In this document: positions 46,468 to 56,800 of the stretch, one piece after another
Layout: every line of letters starts with the position of its first letter
How positions within the stretch are numbered: position 1 is the stretch's first letter
NCBI RefSeq assembly: GCF_003063625.1
Contig: NZ_CP026604.1
Coordinates: forward strand, 3,512,065-3,576,064
From: Saccharobesus litoralis
GTDB lineage: Bacteria > Pseudomonadota > Gammaproteobacteria > Enterobacterales > Alteromonadaceae
Reading direction: 5' to 3'
Length of the DNA stretch: 64,000 nucleotides
Notes under the pieces: generated by a model
Databases searched by the model: none
Told to the model about the DNA's origin: nothing
What the model saw: only the letters and a program-made list of their open reading frames with translations
Position numbers and translations under genes: made by a program

Positions 46468-46986
46468 TTAAATTTCATCGTGCTCAATAGTAAAACTAAC
46501 CTGAATAGCCGTTGCGCTGGGCAGTGTTTGATTGATATTGAGTATACCTCCGACATAGATATTAATGATCCCATCACTGCCGGTAATTATCTCTTCCGCT
46601 ATGTCGGCTTGACCAGTAATACTGGTTCCGTAATCATTTTGTAGAATAAACTTCTGTTCAAAGCTCACAGTGTAGACATCATCATCAGCCCGATGTAATC
46701 GAATTCTCACTCGGGTATTGGCAGCGGCACTGACTTGATAATGACCACGCTGGGTTGCGCCCAAACATAAGCTAGTGCCAATAACAATATTGCCATTTGT
46801 TGGATCCATTTCACAACTGCCAGTCCGAGTCACCACTTGGCCAAATGATAAACTATTGACTTGGGTAACCGTTGCTGCATAACTTTTATAGGGTATTGCA
46901 GTAATGACTGCGATTAGACAATAGACAAGGTATTTAGCCTGCCGTTTAATTATCCCCAGTTTAACGAAGGCGTTTAACATAAGCAC
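46468..46986 (-). CDS. DUF4402 pilus subunit (minor/tip candidate)
   Basis: 172 aa with a signal peptide (YCLIAVITAIPYKSYA) and a DUF4402-like pilin domain: QVNSLSFGQVVTRTGSCEMDP at the start, NGNIVIGTSLCLG, and the terminal strand IQVSFTIEHDEI used for donor-strand exchange. It is the last gene of the minus-strand pilus operon. Its start overlaps the usher's end by 26 bases. It is related in plan to the major subunit (SFGQ...TCT, and an IxVGGxLxI motif) but diverged, which suggests a tip or minor subunit. Confidence 0.8.
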   Translation of the reverse strand: MLMLNAFVKLGIIKRQAKYLVYCLIAVITAIPYKSYAATVTQVNSLSFGQVVTRTGSCEMDPTNGNIVIGTSLCLGATQRGHYQVSAAANTRVRIRLHRADDDVYTVSFEQKFILQNDYGTSITGQADIAEEIITGSDGIINIYVGGILNINQTLPSATAIQVSFTIEHDEI

Positions 46987-49900
46987 CTCGTTGTTTGAGT
47001 GATGGCTGGGCGTTTAGCAGGGTATTTAAATAAGCTCGCGCTTGCGGTTGTGTAGCAAATTGACCCACGAATATTCGACACCAGCTATTTTGTTGGAGCG
47101 TAAATAGTGCAACCTTGGGCTTAAACAAACCGCTATTTTTGAAGCGTGTTAGTGTTTGTTGGCAAATAGTGTTGTCAGTGTAGGCAGCCAGTTGAATACT
47201 GTAGTTGGCTTTTTGGGGCTTGTGCTGGGTTGGTTTTTGCTCGCTGCTATTTGGATCTGATGTAGAAGCCGTTAATTGAATAATGTATTGATTGGGTGCG
47301 GCCTGTTTAGCGGCTGTTAGCGATGGATATTCACCGCTTACCAGCCGACAGTACCCTTGATGTTGCACACGTTTTAGGCCGTTGACGGTTTGCTTTAGTG
47401 TGGCAAATTTTTCATCACACAACGAGTTACTTTTATAAGCGGCATGTTGAATGGCGTATACCGATTTTACTTTGTTGGGTTCTTGGTTAGGATGGCTGTT
47501 GGGTTCAGTTAAAGGTGTAACACTAGCTAAAGCGCTTGGTTGTATATTTGTCGCCTTGGTTTTAGATGCCTGCTTAAGGGTATTATCGGCTATAGCGCGA
47601 CTTGCACTTTTAGGTAAAGCTGCTGGCTGGGTGCTAGTTAGCGATGGTGTTTGAATTGTTTCACTTTTACTTGGACTTGGGCCAGGACTAATACTAGGAT
47701 TTTGTTGATTGATTCGTTTGCGAATAATAAAACTATTGGGTTCAATTAAATCCTGTTTGCCGTTAATGGTTAGGGCGAAATATTCCGGAAAGGCAAACAA
47801 ATTACGCTTATTTAAAAATTCAGGGTTAATGCGAATGGTGTATTGTCCCGGCCAAATTTTTTCAAACAGGTAACTATTGTCAAACTCACTATTCACCGTT
47901 TGTATAACTTGTTGATCGCGGCGTAGTTCCACAGGGATAAATTGTGGCTGAAAATCTTCATCAGGCAAATCAAATTGAATATCGCCTAATATTTCAATTG
48001 CGTAATTAAAGGGTAAATCTAACGCTATGATACCACCTGGGTGGCCATATACTTTAAAGTCAGTAAATATTGGTCGTAAGTGCTGTGCGGCTGTGTCTAG
48101 CGTATCAACGTAAACACTGGCTGGCTGATAGGCGCTAATACCCGATAAATAACTGGCGCCATTTTGTTGTGATACTGTTTCTTGCCAGTGTTTTTTGGGA
48201 CCAAAACGCACACCTTGTAATGGTTGATCAAAACCGTCATAAATTGCATTTTGGTTGTGATCAATAAAATTAAATACATCTAACGTAGTTGAGGCGGGCG
48301 AATAGCCGTAACTCATGTTTAGGTTATTTTGGTGGTAGTCCCAGTCTAAATTAAAGGTTAAACCTAAGCCAATTTGCCAGTTATGGTTATTGTCGGCTGC
48401 TGCGCTAAAAGTTAGGGCATAAGCATTTTGGCGCCAGCTTAAAAAGTTATTAATGCTGTAAACATCATTGGGTAAAAAACGCAGGTTGGTTTGGTTATTT
48501 AATCCCGCGGTTGGCCGCCAATTAATGTTTAAATTGGCCGATTGTAATTTGTCTTGCTCTTCATTTTCTAAATCAAATAATGCTGATGCGCGTAGGTTCA
48601 GAGATTTGTTAATACGACTGGATATAGCGAATTCATCGGTTAATGTGGTTTGCTCATCAATTCGGCTGTAATTGAGGGTGTTGGTAAAGTTAAATTTATG
48701 CAAGCGCCATGAAAGACGATTACCAAGCCGGTCTTGATGGCTTTTATTTGTTATTTGTGTAGTGGGATCGGTCACCTTAGTCGTCGTGCGGCCGCCATTG
48801 AACTGATAGCTTAATTTATCAACGCGACCACTTAAACTAGCAAAGTAACGCGTATCGTTACTGGTATCATTGCTGGCATGTAAGTTTTGGTATTGTTTAT
48901 TTTGGCTAGCCGTCAATTGATAGCGTAAGCTACTTGAACCTATCCGGCCATATAAATCAACTTCGGTTTTCGTTCCTGAGTTATCTTGCTGCCAATAGTT
49001 AATGTCGAGCAAAGCATTGGGTAATTGCTGAGTGACAGATAATATATATTCAGCGTTGGCCGCATCTACTGCTGAGTTATCTTGTTGATAAGCTGAAAAG
49101 CCTAATGTGGTATCAGCACTGATGCCAACCTCAGTTTGAATATAAGCGCCAAGCTGGCTGTCTTTATCACTTGAGAAAATACTCGTATCGTTAAATAAAC
49201 TGTGTTGGGTATCGATTAGCCCGCCTGAATAGTTAAATTCGCCGGGTTTGAGTTGGTTATTGCCAATATTGATCTCGCGGGTGATGGTTTGTTCTTCGCC
49301 AAACTCGCCATATAAAACAATTTCAAAGCGGTTAATACCGTAAGTCGTTTCGACATTATTAAAGATAATACGCCCATCAACATTGGCGGTTCCTGTTTGA
49401 ATAAGGTAACCGTTATTATAAAGTTCAGCTTGCCAATTGGCTGGCGCGTATTCCTCAATGGTAATTTTACCGTAGTAGTTGTTGTATTTATTGTCCTTAC
49501 TGGTAAAGCTCAAGCCAACACCACTATAACCTGTACCTGCTCGCGTATTGGCTACCGACACATCGCCAAACTGGTATTGGCTTAGGCCAGCAAAAAGTGG
49601 GGTGGTTGGGCTAGATTTGTGGCGAGAAAAGGTAGCGCGGGTTTTTAACTCACCGCCTTTTTCATGATTTAGATTGATATTGGCTGAATGAAATAAAATA
49701 TCGTTAAAGGTTTGTATATTTAAGCCGTAATCTGTTGTGCTGTTATTGTCACGATTAATATCTAATCGTACTGCGCCTTTTGGCGGTGTAAATAAACGAT
49801 AGGTATCGTGAATAATTAAACTGGTTTGCGCGGTTTTGTTGTCTAGGTCAAGTTCAGTCAGTTTTTTATTGCCACGGGCAATGCGCTTTTGCAGCGGGAA

Positions 49901-50461
49901 AGGCTGTTCCCGTGCTAAGGTTATTTTCAACTGGCTAAAGTTAACTTTAGCTTGCGCACCATAAATGCTTGCCAGTTGTTGGCTGTCTAACCATAAATCG
50001 TCTTCATCTATATAATAATAGCCACTGAGTTGTTGTAAGGTTAACTGGACCTGACGATCTTGTACTTTACCTGCAATACTTTGGCTTGTGGCATCGAAAT
50101 GCAAGTTAATTTCTAATGCTTGGCTTAAGCGATTAACCGGCAGTAAAAAAGCTGATTGATACGAGTAAACATCCGTACTTTCAAACAGTTGTAATCCGTC
50201 CTGCAGGATAATATCAAACAGTTCAAATTCCGGCTCTTTAGCGAGTGTTGCCCTTGTTGTTGCTGTCGTCGCTGTTTTTGTCGAGAAGGGCTGCGAAAGA
50301 GTATTAGCGTTGGCTGTAAACGTCGTTAATGACGTGAATATTAATGTAAGCGTTAGCGGCAAACCGAGGTTAGGCTTGAGTAAACGAAACAGTTGATAGC
50401 ACAGCGCAAAACTAAGGTTGCTGCCATGTGGTTTGAATATCACCAAACTTTTCATGCTCAT
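46961..50461 (-). CDS. fimbrial outer-membrane usher with C-terminal SPOR-like domains
   Basis: 1166 aa. After a signal peptide (LTLTLIFTSLTTFTANA) an N-terminal periplasmic domain is followed by the usher beta-barrel: RLDINRDNNSTTDYGLNIQ, YQFGDVSVANTRAGTGYSG, NYYGKITIEEYAPANWQAELYNNGYLI (core APANWQAELY-NG-L). A plug/CTD region contains NQNAIYDGFDQPLQGVRF. A Pro/Ser/Thr linker (about 920-998) then leads to two SPOR-like repeats, about 1000-1065 (SVYAIQHAAYKSNSLC) and 1087-1166 (YSIQLAAYTDNTICQQ...WCRIFVGQF), each with two Cys. SPOR domains bind denuded peptidoglycan. Such a tail on an usher is unusual to me. Start uncertain between 50461 and 50455; it overlaps the chaperone gene by about 50 bases. 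Confidence 0.85.
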   Translation of the reverse strand: MSMKSLVIFKPHGSNLSFALCYQLFRLLKPNLGLPLTLTLIFTSLTTFTANANTLSQPFSTKTATTATTRATLAKEPEFELFDIILQDGLQLFESTDVYSYQSAFLLPVNRLSQALEINLHFDATSQSIAGKVQDRQVQLTLQQLSGYYYIDEDDLWLDSQQLASIYGAQAKVNFSQLKITLAREQPFPLQKRIARGNKKLTELDLDNKTAQTSLIIHDTYRLFTPPKGAVRLDINRDNNSTTDYGLNIQTFNDILFHSANINLNHEKGGELKTRATFSRHKSSPTTPLFAGLSQYQFGDVSVANTRAGTGYSGVGLSFTSKDNKYNNYYGKITIEEYAPANWQAELYNNGYLIQTGTANVDGRIIFNNVETTYGINRFEIVLYGEFGEEQTITREINIGNNQLKPGEFNYSGGLIDTQHSLFNDTSIFSSDKDSQLGAYIQTEVGISADTTLGFSAYQQDNSAVDAANAEYILSVTQQLPNALLDINYWQQDNSGTKTEVDLYGRIGSSSLRYQLTASQNKQYQNLHASNDTSNDTRYFASLSGRVDKLSYQFNGGRTTTKVTDPTTQITNKSHQDRLGNRLSWRLHKFNFTNTLNYSRIDEQTTLTDEFAISSRINKSLNLRASALFDLENEEQDKLQSANLNINWRPTAGLNNQTNLRFLPNDVYSINNFLSWRQNAYALTFSAAADNNHNWQIGLGLTFNLDWDYHQNNLNMSYGYSPASTTLDVFNFIDHNQNAIYDGFDQPLQGVRFGPKKHWQETVSQQNGASYLSGISAYQPASVYVDTLDTAAQHLRPIFTDFKVYGHPGGIIALDLPFNYAIEILGDIQFDLPDEDFQPQFIPVELRRDQQVIQTVNSEFDNSYLFEKIWPGQYTIRINPEFLNKRNLFAFPEYFALTINGKQDLIEPNSFIIRKRINQQNPSISPGPSPSKSETIQTPSLTSTQPAALPKSASRAIADNTLKQASKTKATNIQPSALASVTPLTEPNSHPNQEPNKVKSVYAIQHAAYKSNSLCDEKFATLKQTVNGLKRVQHQGYCRLVSGEYPSLTAAKQAAPNQYIIQLTASTSDPNSSEQKPTQHKPQKANYSIQLAAYTDNTICQQTLTRFKNSGLFKPKVALFTLQQNSWCRIFVGQFATQPQARAYLNTLLNAQPSLKQRGAYVKRLR

Positions 50462-51188
50462 TAAATATCAATTTCAGCTTACCTTGTGGCGTGTTGTTTA
50501 ATGCGATTTTTAACGGCCTGGCTTTGGTTTGTTGATAAACCGAAAAACCTTTAACAAACCCTAATAAATTGTCCGCTTGGTCTTTAACATCAATTCTGCC
50601 GTAGAGTGAACGCTGGCCGTGGCGGGCTAATTCAAATTGCACTGAGTAGTGTTGGTCCAAGTGGCTAATTTTGACATTTTCAAAGGTAGCATTAGCGGCT
50701 AATTGGCCTTTGCGCACCACAATTGGAATGTTAAATACAAAATTAGGCGATAAGTTCATGCCTTTTTTGACTTTTTGCTGTTGCTTACAGTTTAAGCTTA
50801 AGTAAGACACCCATTCACCATCGCGTTGGCTGCGCAATTTGCGAGCAATCACTTTGATCCTTTGCGTTTGTTCAGCGCCAATGAGCACACTGCGAGGTGA
50901 GGCTCTTAAAAATGATTTAGCAGAGCTTTTTGGTTGTTGACTTGGGGTTTTAACTAACGACAGTTGGCCGACTTCATTGACATTAAAATCAATGATGGAT
51001 GTAGTGCATTGTGCCGCGGATTTTCCTTGATTATAAAACTGATAGTCATATTTCGGTTGGCGATCAGTTAGCAAGATCCTATGTTCGGTTAAATGCATTT
51101 TAGGTTGCGCCAGCGACATTGTTGGATTAGTCAATACACCGACTAATCCAAACAATATCAAACTGAATAGAGAGCGAACGATAGCCAT
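50412..51188 (-). CDS. periplasmic pilus chaperone
   Basis: 258 aa with a signal peptide (SLFSLILFGLVGVLTNPTMSLAQ). It is an immunoglobulin-like PapD-type chaperone of the DUF4402-pilus branch: HRILLTDRQPKYDYQFYNQGKSAAQC near the start, SPRSVLIGAEQTQRIKVIARK (the assembly edge with alternating hydrophobics), and a second domain ending QTTWQQP. It would cap pilus subunits by donor-strand complementation and deliver them to the usher. It starts one base after the pilin stop. Confidence 0.82.
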   Translation of the reverse strand: MAIVRSLFSLILFGLVGVLTNPTMSLAQPKMHLTEHRILLTDRQPKYDYQFYNQGKSAAQCTTSIIDFNVNEVGQLSLVKTPSQQPKSSAKSFLRASPRSVLIGAEQTQRIKVIARKLRSQRDGEWVSYLSLNCKQQQKVKKGMNLSPNFVFNIPIVVRKGQLAANATFENVKISHLDQHYSVQFELARHGQRSLYGRIDVKDQADNLLGFVKGFSVYQQTKARPLKIALNNTPQGKLKLIFNEHEKFGDIQTTWQQP

Positions 51189-51189
51189 A

Positions 51190-51780
51190 CTAATAGGTTG
51201 CAGTAATGGTAAATTGCTCTGTATATGACGTATTTGGGGTCAAGGTCGTTGAACCTATGGTAATAGTTCCGCCAATGACTAAGTTTAAATTACCCGACGT
51301 TGAATCTAATGTGATCGCGGTTGGTGAATCCTGTGGAATCGACGATGCAGTTGAATAAGTCGCAGTATCATCGACTGCGATAACGGTAGGTGAAAAGTCG
51401 AAATCTGTACCATCAACCGAGGCAATGGTTAGGTTAATACTTTGCCCAGGCTCACCTGTAACCACATAGATACCAGAAAAATTATTAGATGTTCCTGTCG
51501 ATACGGATAAGCAACCGGCACCTGAAATACCATCTGTAACATCAGCATCGGCAACCGCACCAGTGTCTGTGCCTGTGGCTAATGTTGGGGTTACGGTACA
51601 GGTAGAGTCGGCGGTACCAAATACATTTTGCCCAAAAGACAGTGAACTGACTTGGCTAATACTAATATCTTGCAGGGTGACAAAACCCACATCAAAGTCG
51701 ATTGCGGCAGCAAAAGCCATGCTGCCATGAGCAAGTGCAGCTGTAATAGCAGCTGAACTTAAGACGGAACGCATTTTCAT
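51190..51780 (-). CDS. DUF4402 major pilin candidate
   Basis: 196 aa with a clear signal peptide (SSAAITAALAHGSMAFAA). The DUF4402-type domain has ISQVSSLSFGQNVFGTADSTCTV, GAGCLSVSTGTSN (probable disulphide between these Cys) and the C-terminal strand TSYTEQFTITATY. It is rich in Thr, Ser and Asp with no Lys after the signal, as in surface pilins. First gene of the operon with strong SD GGGAG, consistent with high expression as the major subunit. Confidence 0.82.
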   Translation of the reverse strand: MKMRSVLSSAAITAALAHGSMAFAAAIDFDVGFVTLQDISISQVSSLSFGQNVFGTADSTCTVTPTLATGTDTGAVADADVTDGISGAGCLSVSTGTSNNFSGIYVVTGEPGQSINLTIASVDGTDFDFSPTVIAVDDTATYSTASSIPQDSPTAITLDSTSGNLNLVIGGTITIGSTTLTPNTSYTEQFTITATY

Positions 51781-52439
51781 AGGAACTCCCTATAACAGTT
51801 TGTTTTTATAGCTCGTTTTAGCAACTTGGCTAAAACAGGAGCGGGTAAATATATAAATAGGTTTGTACCGTCAAAAAAACGGCAAAACGGTCTATCAAGA
51901 TGGCAATAATCAATAAACATGCCAAAACGTCGGTGTGGCTTTAATGTGTTGATTTTTATGGGTTTTATTCTTAAGTGTTCTATTGTGGTTGGTTAATCAG
52001 CCGCAAAAGTTGACCTCAAGCGGCAAAAGCCGGATAAGGTTTGCCACATTATTTAATGTCAGTTCTGTTTAGTTGATATGTTATTGATTTATATTAATTT
52101 TGTTGTTTACTTTTATTGCTAGAGTTTTATAACGGGTTAAGTTGATAAAGGTAATTCAGTGTTTTCTAATTAACCTTTCATTTTTATACTAAACTGTAGT
52201 TATTTAGCCTATGTCTGTAACGATTTGGGTAGTCGAAAGGTCGTCCTATTTCCAAAATACTGTGCTGAGTTTATGAATATAAACACGCGCTTGCGATGCC
52301 GGAATTGGGTGATGTAGTAAGACTCAGAATTGTTCCATTAAAATAAAATTTGTCCAGCTGTACCGGATACTAATGCTTTAGTCTAATTGCTCGCTCCAGT
52401 CTAACAGGCTAAGCACAATAACCATAAAGGGTGACTTCA
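51781..52439. other. divergent promoter region of pilus operon and secretion locus
   Basis: About 660 bases without a supported gene. It contains CCGTC-A7-CGG and ACGGT words near 51870-51895 on the pilus side and otherwise AT-rich sequence. A control site shared by the pilus operon and the TolC-adhesin genes could lie here. Confidence 0.45.
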
Positions 52440-53765
52440 ATGTCGGTATGCAAAGTTTTAGCCGTCTGCGTGGTATGCAGTTTTAGTTTTATAAGTCTAG
52501 CATCTAATCAACCATCGCTATATTTCTTGTATGAAAAAGCACTGGATAGCTCGCCAAAATTTCAAGTTTCAAAAATGGAAGAAGCGATAGCCAAATCGGC
52601 TCAAGCAGTAACAGACGCTGGTTATTATCCCACAGTGAGTGTTCAAGCGAAAATAGGGCGACAGTATCAGAATGTTATCCGCTCCGAAACGACAGTGTAT
52701 CCCATTGAAGAAAATGATTATCGGGCGAATAATACGTCACTTAACGTCAATCAAGTGATATACGACGGCGCATTATTTGCTGAATCAAAAGTGGCTGAAC
52801 TTGACGTAACCAGTGCGCAGTTACAATTGAAGGCGGAACAGCAAGCGCTCGCATACGAAATCGCTGAGGCATATGTTGAATTGCTCAAGTCTTACGATAA
52901 TTTAGCGTATGTTGGCGCGTTGCAATTGGCGTCAGAAGCTGAACTTAAAAAAGCGGCAAAGCAGCGTGAACGAGGAATAAATAATAGAGTTGAGTTTACT
53001 GAAGTTAAAGCGCGCTATGCTGAAACTCAAGCGCAAGTCGCAGACGCAGAGCAGCAAAAAAGAGACGCTGAAGATACCATAGTCATGCTTACTGGCGTAG
53101 TAGCTAACGGTATTCAGCCAATTAGCGGGCAATTTAACTATGCCTCCGTTTTACAGGCCGACTTGACCACTTACATTCAAAGCGCATTACAAAGTAACCC
53201 TGCAATTCGTAAAGCAATTGTTGATAGGCAAAGTGCAGAGCAAAGTATCGATACTGAATCCGGTCGATACGAACCCAATGTTACCTTTCAAATACAAGCT
53301 AATCGTGATGATTCAGGTGGTTCATTGTTTGGCGGAGCCACAAAAATAGACACGGTTTCTGCGTCAGTATTACTTAATGTTCCCATATACTCAGGTGGGG
53401 CGGGTAGCGCAAGTATTATGCGAGCAAGCCAAGAATTACAACGCAGTAGCTTTGAATTAGAACAAAAAAAACGCGAAGTGATGCGCGATGTGCGCCGCGC
53501 TTATTCGCGGATCCAAACTCAACAGTCGCGCATAGAATCGATGAGTTTATCTGTTGAAGCCTATGCGACAGCATTACAAGCTAAACAAACCGGTAGCCGC
53601 TCTGGTGTATTTACCCAAGTCGATGTACTCAATGCCAAGAAAGACCTAAGTTTTGCACAAAAGGATCTTGCTGAAGCTAAATATGACTTAATTCTTAGTT
53701 TTTTTGAATTGAAAAAAGCATTGGGAGAATTAAGTGCGGAAGATCTAATACGTATTAATACCTAA
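52440..53765 (+). CDS. TolC-family outer-membrane efflux/secretion protein
   Basis: 441 aa from the ATG at 52440 (AAAGG nine bases upstream; a GTG at 52431 sits against the ribosome site and is less likely). Signal peptide VCVVCSFSFISLAS. Two TolC repeats are visible: LYFLYEKALDSSPKFQVSKME with NVNQVIYDGALFAE, and TYIQSALQSNPAIRKAI with VLLNVPIYSGGAGSASI. Long coiled helices separate them, and LAEAKYDLILSFFELKKALGEL closes the protein. It is the outer-membrane channel of a type I secretion system; the giant substrate gene follows 75 bases later. No ABC or membrane-fusion gene is in the window. Confidence 0.92.
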   Translation: MSVCKVLAVCVVCSFSFISLASNQPSLYFLYEKALDSSPKFQVSKMEEAIAKSAQAVTDAGYYPTVSVQAKIGRQYQNVIRSETTVYPIEENDYRANNTSLNVNQVIYDGALFAESKVAELDVTSAQLQLKAEQQALAYEIAEAYVELLKSYDNLAYVGALQLASEAELKKAAKQRERGINNRVEFTEVKARYAETQAQVADAEQQKRDAEDTIVMLTGVVANGIQPISGQFNYASVLQADLTTYIQSALQSNPAIRKAIVDRQSAEQSIDTESGRYEPNVTFQIQANRDDSGGSLFGGATKIDTVSASVLLNVPIYSGGAGSASIMRASQELQRSSFELEQKKREVMRDVRRAYSRIQTQQSRIESMSLSVEAYATALQAKQTGSRSGVFTQVDVLNAKKDLSFAQKDLAEAKYDLILSFFELKKALGELSAEDLIRINT

Positions 53766-53840
53766 CCCAGATGTAGCGCTAAGTATAAAAGTGAGAAGGG
53801 TAAGTTATAGGTATATCGTCATATAATTGGTAGGTAGATC

Positions 53841-56800
53841 ATGGGCAGTGTAAAGTCGAAACAAAAGTTAGCCAAGCGTCGCAATAGTTTAGTATTTGAA
53901 CAGGTTGAACCTAGAATATTATTGTCGGGTTATATTGGTGGTGCAGCTGAGCTCGGCAAAGCCGCTATAGATGAAACAGTTATTGTCCAAGAATGGATCG
54001 ACAACGAGGTGAGTCCCCCATCGACCTCGGCAGACGATGATTTTAACAGTGGTGAGCCTGAACACCCTACAGAGGCTGAAACAAACCAATCAAATAGCTC
54101 AAATAGCGAACAAACTCCAACATCAGATCTCACTCACTCGCAAACCCAGCAACTTACGGCCGAATTAAGCTCAGAACAATTACTCGCTTTACAAAATGCC
54201 CACGCTCAAGCGCAAGCCAGCTTGCAAGTAGTCGTGGTTGACGCCAGTGTGAATGATAAGCACCAATTAATAGCTGATATTCACTCAGAACAGACCTATA
54301 TCAGTATTAAGCAAGATGCGCATAACAACTTAAACATTCAGCGCATAAGCCTAGTATCAGACAAAGAGCAGCATCAAACTGAAACACAAGAGTCGTTAAA
54401 CGTTAGCGAGTTGCATAGCTACTTAGACAGTTTAGGTCATCACACGCCTTCAATTGTTGTTGAACTGCATGAGCATGATGACGGGATCATGCAACTCAAT
54501 ACTGTACTTGAACAAATTGAACAACCGATAGCAGCACTACATGTGTTATCTCATGCGAGCCAAGGCCAACTGCGTTTGGGTAATACAACCTATTCCAGCA
54601 CTAATTTAGTTAATAACGCGGCGAACAAAAAGCAACTGGCAAAACTGGGTGAGCAGCTAAGTGCAAATGGCGATATCTTATTTTATGGCTGTGATTTAGC
54701 TCAAGGACCAAATGGAAAACAACTGTTAAACCTTATCGCGTCTCTTACCGCCGCAGATGTTGCTGCTTCCAATGACACCACGGGGGGCAATGGATTGGGG
54801 AATTGGAAGTTAGAAGTGAGTCAGGGCGACATAGATGTCGCTAGCTTACAGGCTAAGCAATACGCCTATTCATTGGCTGATCAAACTTTCAGTGTACTAG
54901 AAGCTAGCGTTGAAGAGGCATCAAGTAGCCAAATTGTGGGTACAGTTACGACAACGCTAACTGGCGAGGGATTAAGCTTTGAGGTGGTATCGAACCAAGA
55001 TAATGATTCGGCTATGTTTATCATGGATGCTAGCAGTGGCGAGTTAAGCTTTAGTTTTGGTGCAGATTTTGAGTCGCCATTAGATACCGATCAAAACAAC
55101 GTATATAGCTTGCAGGTTAAGGCAAGCAACATGGCTGGTGGAGAGGAGCTTATCAATGTAGACGTGACTGTAACCAATGATGCTAGTGAGGATAGTAGCG
55201 GAGACTCTAGTGAGGTTGACGATACGGTTGCGGATAATTCAGTCACGATTGAGGTGCAAGAAAACCAAACGACAGTGACGACTATTGAGCCGCCACAAAA
55301 CTCTAATTTAACCGGAAATTTAACTTATTCTTTGCCTAATGCTGATACGGATATAGATGATTCAGTATTGTTTGATATTGATGCCACTACAGGGGTATTA
55401 GTGTTTAAACAGGCGGCAGATTTTGAAACGCCAAATTCGAAAAGTAACACTAATACCTACACTTTTGATTTAGACATTACGGATGAAAATAACAACTTAG
55501 AAATTATTCAAGTTACGGTCAACGTGACCAATGTTGGCGAACTAGATTTAGATAAAATTCTCAATGCACTATTAAGTGGTATTGATCAAGTAAGTGGCTC
55601 GGATGGACAAGCTCAGGCCACTTATAGCGCTTTGTCTGAAACAGTACCTTTGCTAACCGAAGGTTTGGATGCGTTATTCGATAATAAGCTTTCTGAGTTA
55701 TATGATTCAGTAAAACAAGCCGTCGATGATGTAAAAGCCGATATTGAAGGGTTAGGCAATGATATAGCCCAGTTAGAAGATGAACTCAATAAAGCGCTGC
55801 GCAATGAATTTGCCAAAGTGCTTATCGATGGCGAGCAACTGATTGCGACGGTAGATGAAGATAATAATCCAATAAACTTTATCGATTTTACCTCTATTAC
55901 CGATGGTTACGATGTTGCGATTGATTTTGGTGCAGCGATAGTTCGAGATAATCTAGGGGCGGATCTGCAAGATTTAGTTACTGAGCTAGGCGATGCCGCT
56001 AACTGGGGATTAAATCAACTCACTAGTGTTTTAGAAAATTTAAGTTTACAAGCGTTGCTTAGTTTCGATTTGGATTTAGATTTTAACATAGACACAACTG
56101 ATCTTACCGCGCCTAGCGCAACGTTGAAAGCAGGCTCTGGTGCAAAATTAGAAGCCGAATTAAAGAATACTAAGGATGTTGATTTACTCAGCATAGATCT
56201 TTTCTCCGACCTTCTCGATATTGATGTTGATATCGTCAAAGATGATATTTTGCTAACGGCCTCGGCGTTTGTCGGTTTAGCTGAAGACGGCGACGATGTG
56301 CTGGTAAATGAGCTGGATAGTGATGATATCAATTTTGATAAATCGTTATCTGGAACCGCTGGCATTACTCTGAGCGATCCGCATGATTTGACCAACACTA
56401 TCGATATAGATTTCACAGCAAACCTTAACGAAGACAATGCTATAGAATGGGCTATTGGCGTAACAAATGCTGACAGCTTTGTTTATAACAAAGTATTTAA
56501 TGCCATTCTCAGTGGCTTAGAAGGTATGTTTGATGGCATGAATGATCTGATTGTTGACGAGATCGGGTCACTAGACATTCCATTTATTGACGATGTTATT
56601 GAAGAACACGCAGCTAATGTTATTGAATCGCTTAAAGAAACCTTTATCGGGGTTAAAGGAGTCGATGGCATATATACCAGCGGCTTAGGTAAAGACATTC
56701 AAAATGCTGTGGCCAATAACATCACCCCAGAAGATTTGATGAAAGAGGGCGTTTTTGCCATCTTGGGTGACAAACTGCAGATCAAAAAAACCAATGACAG

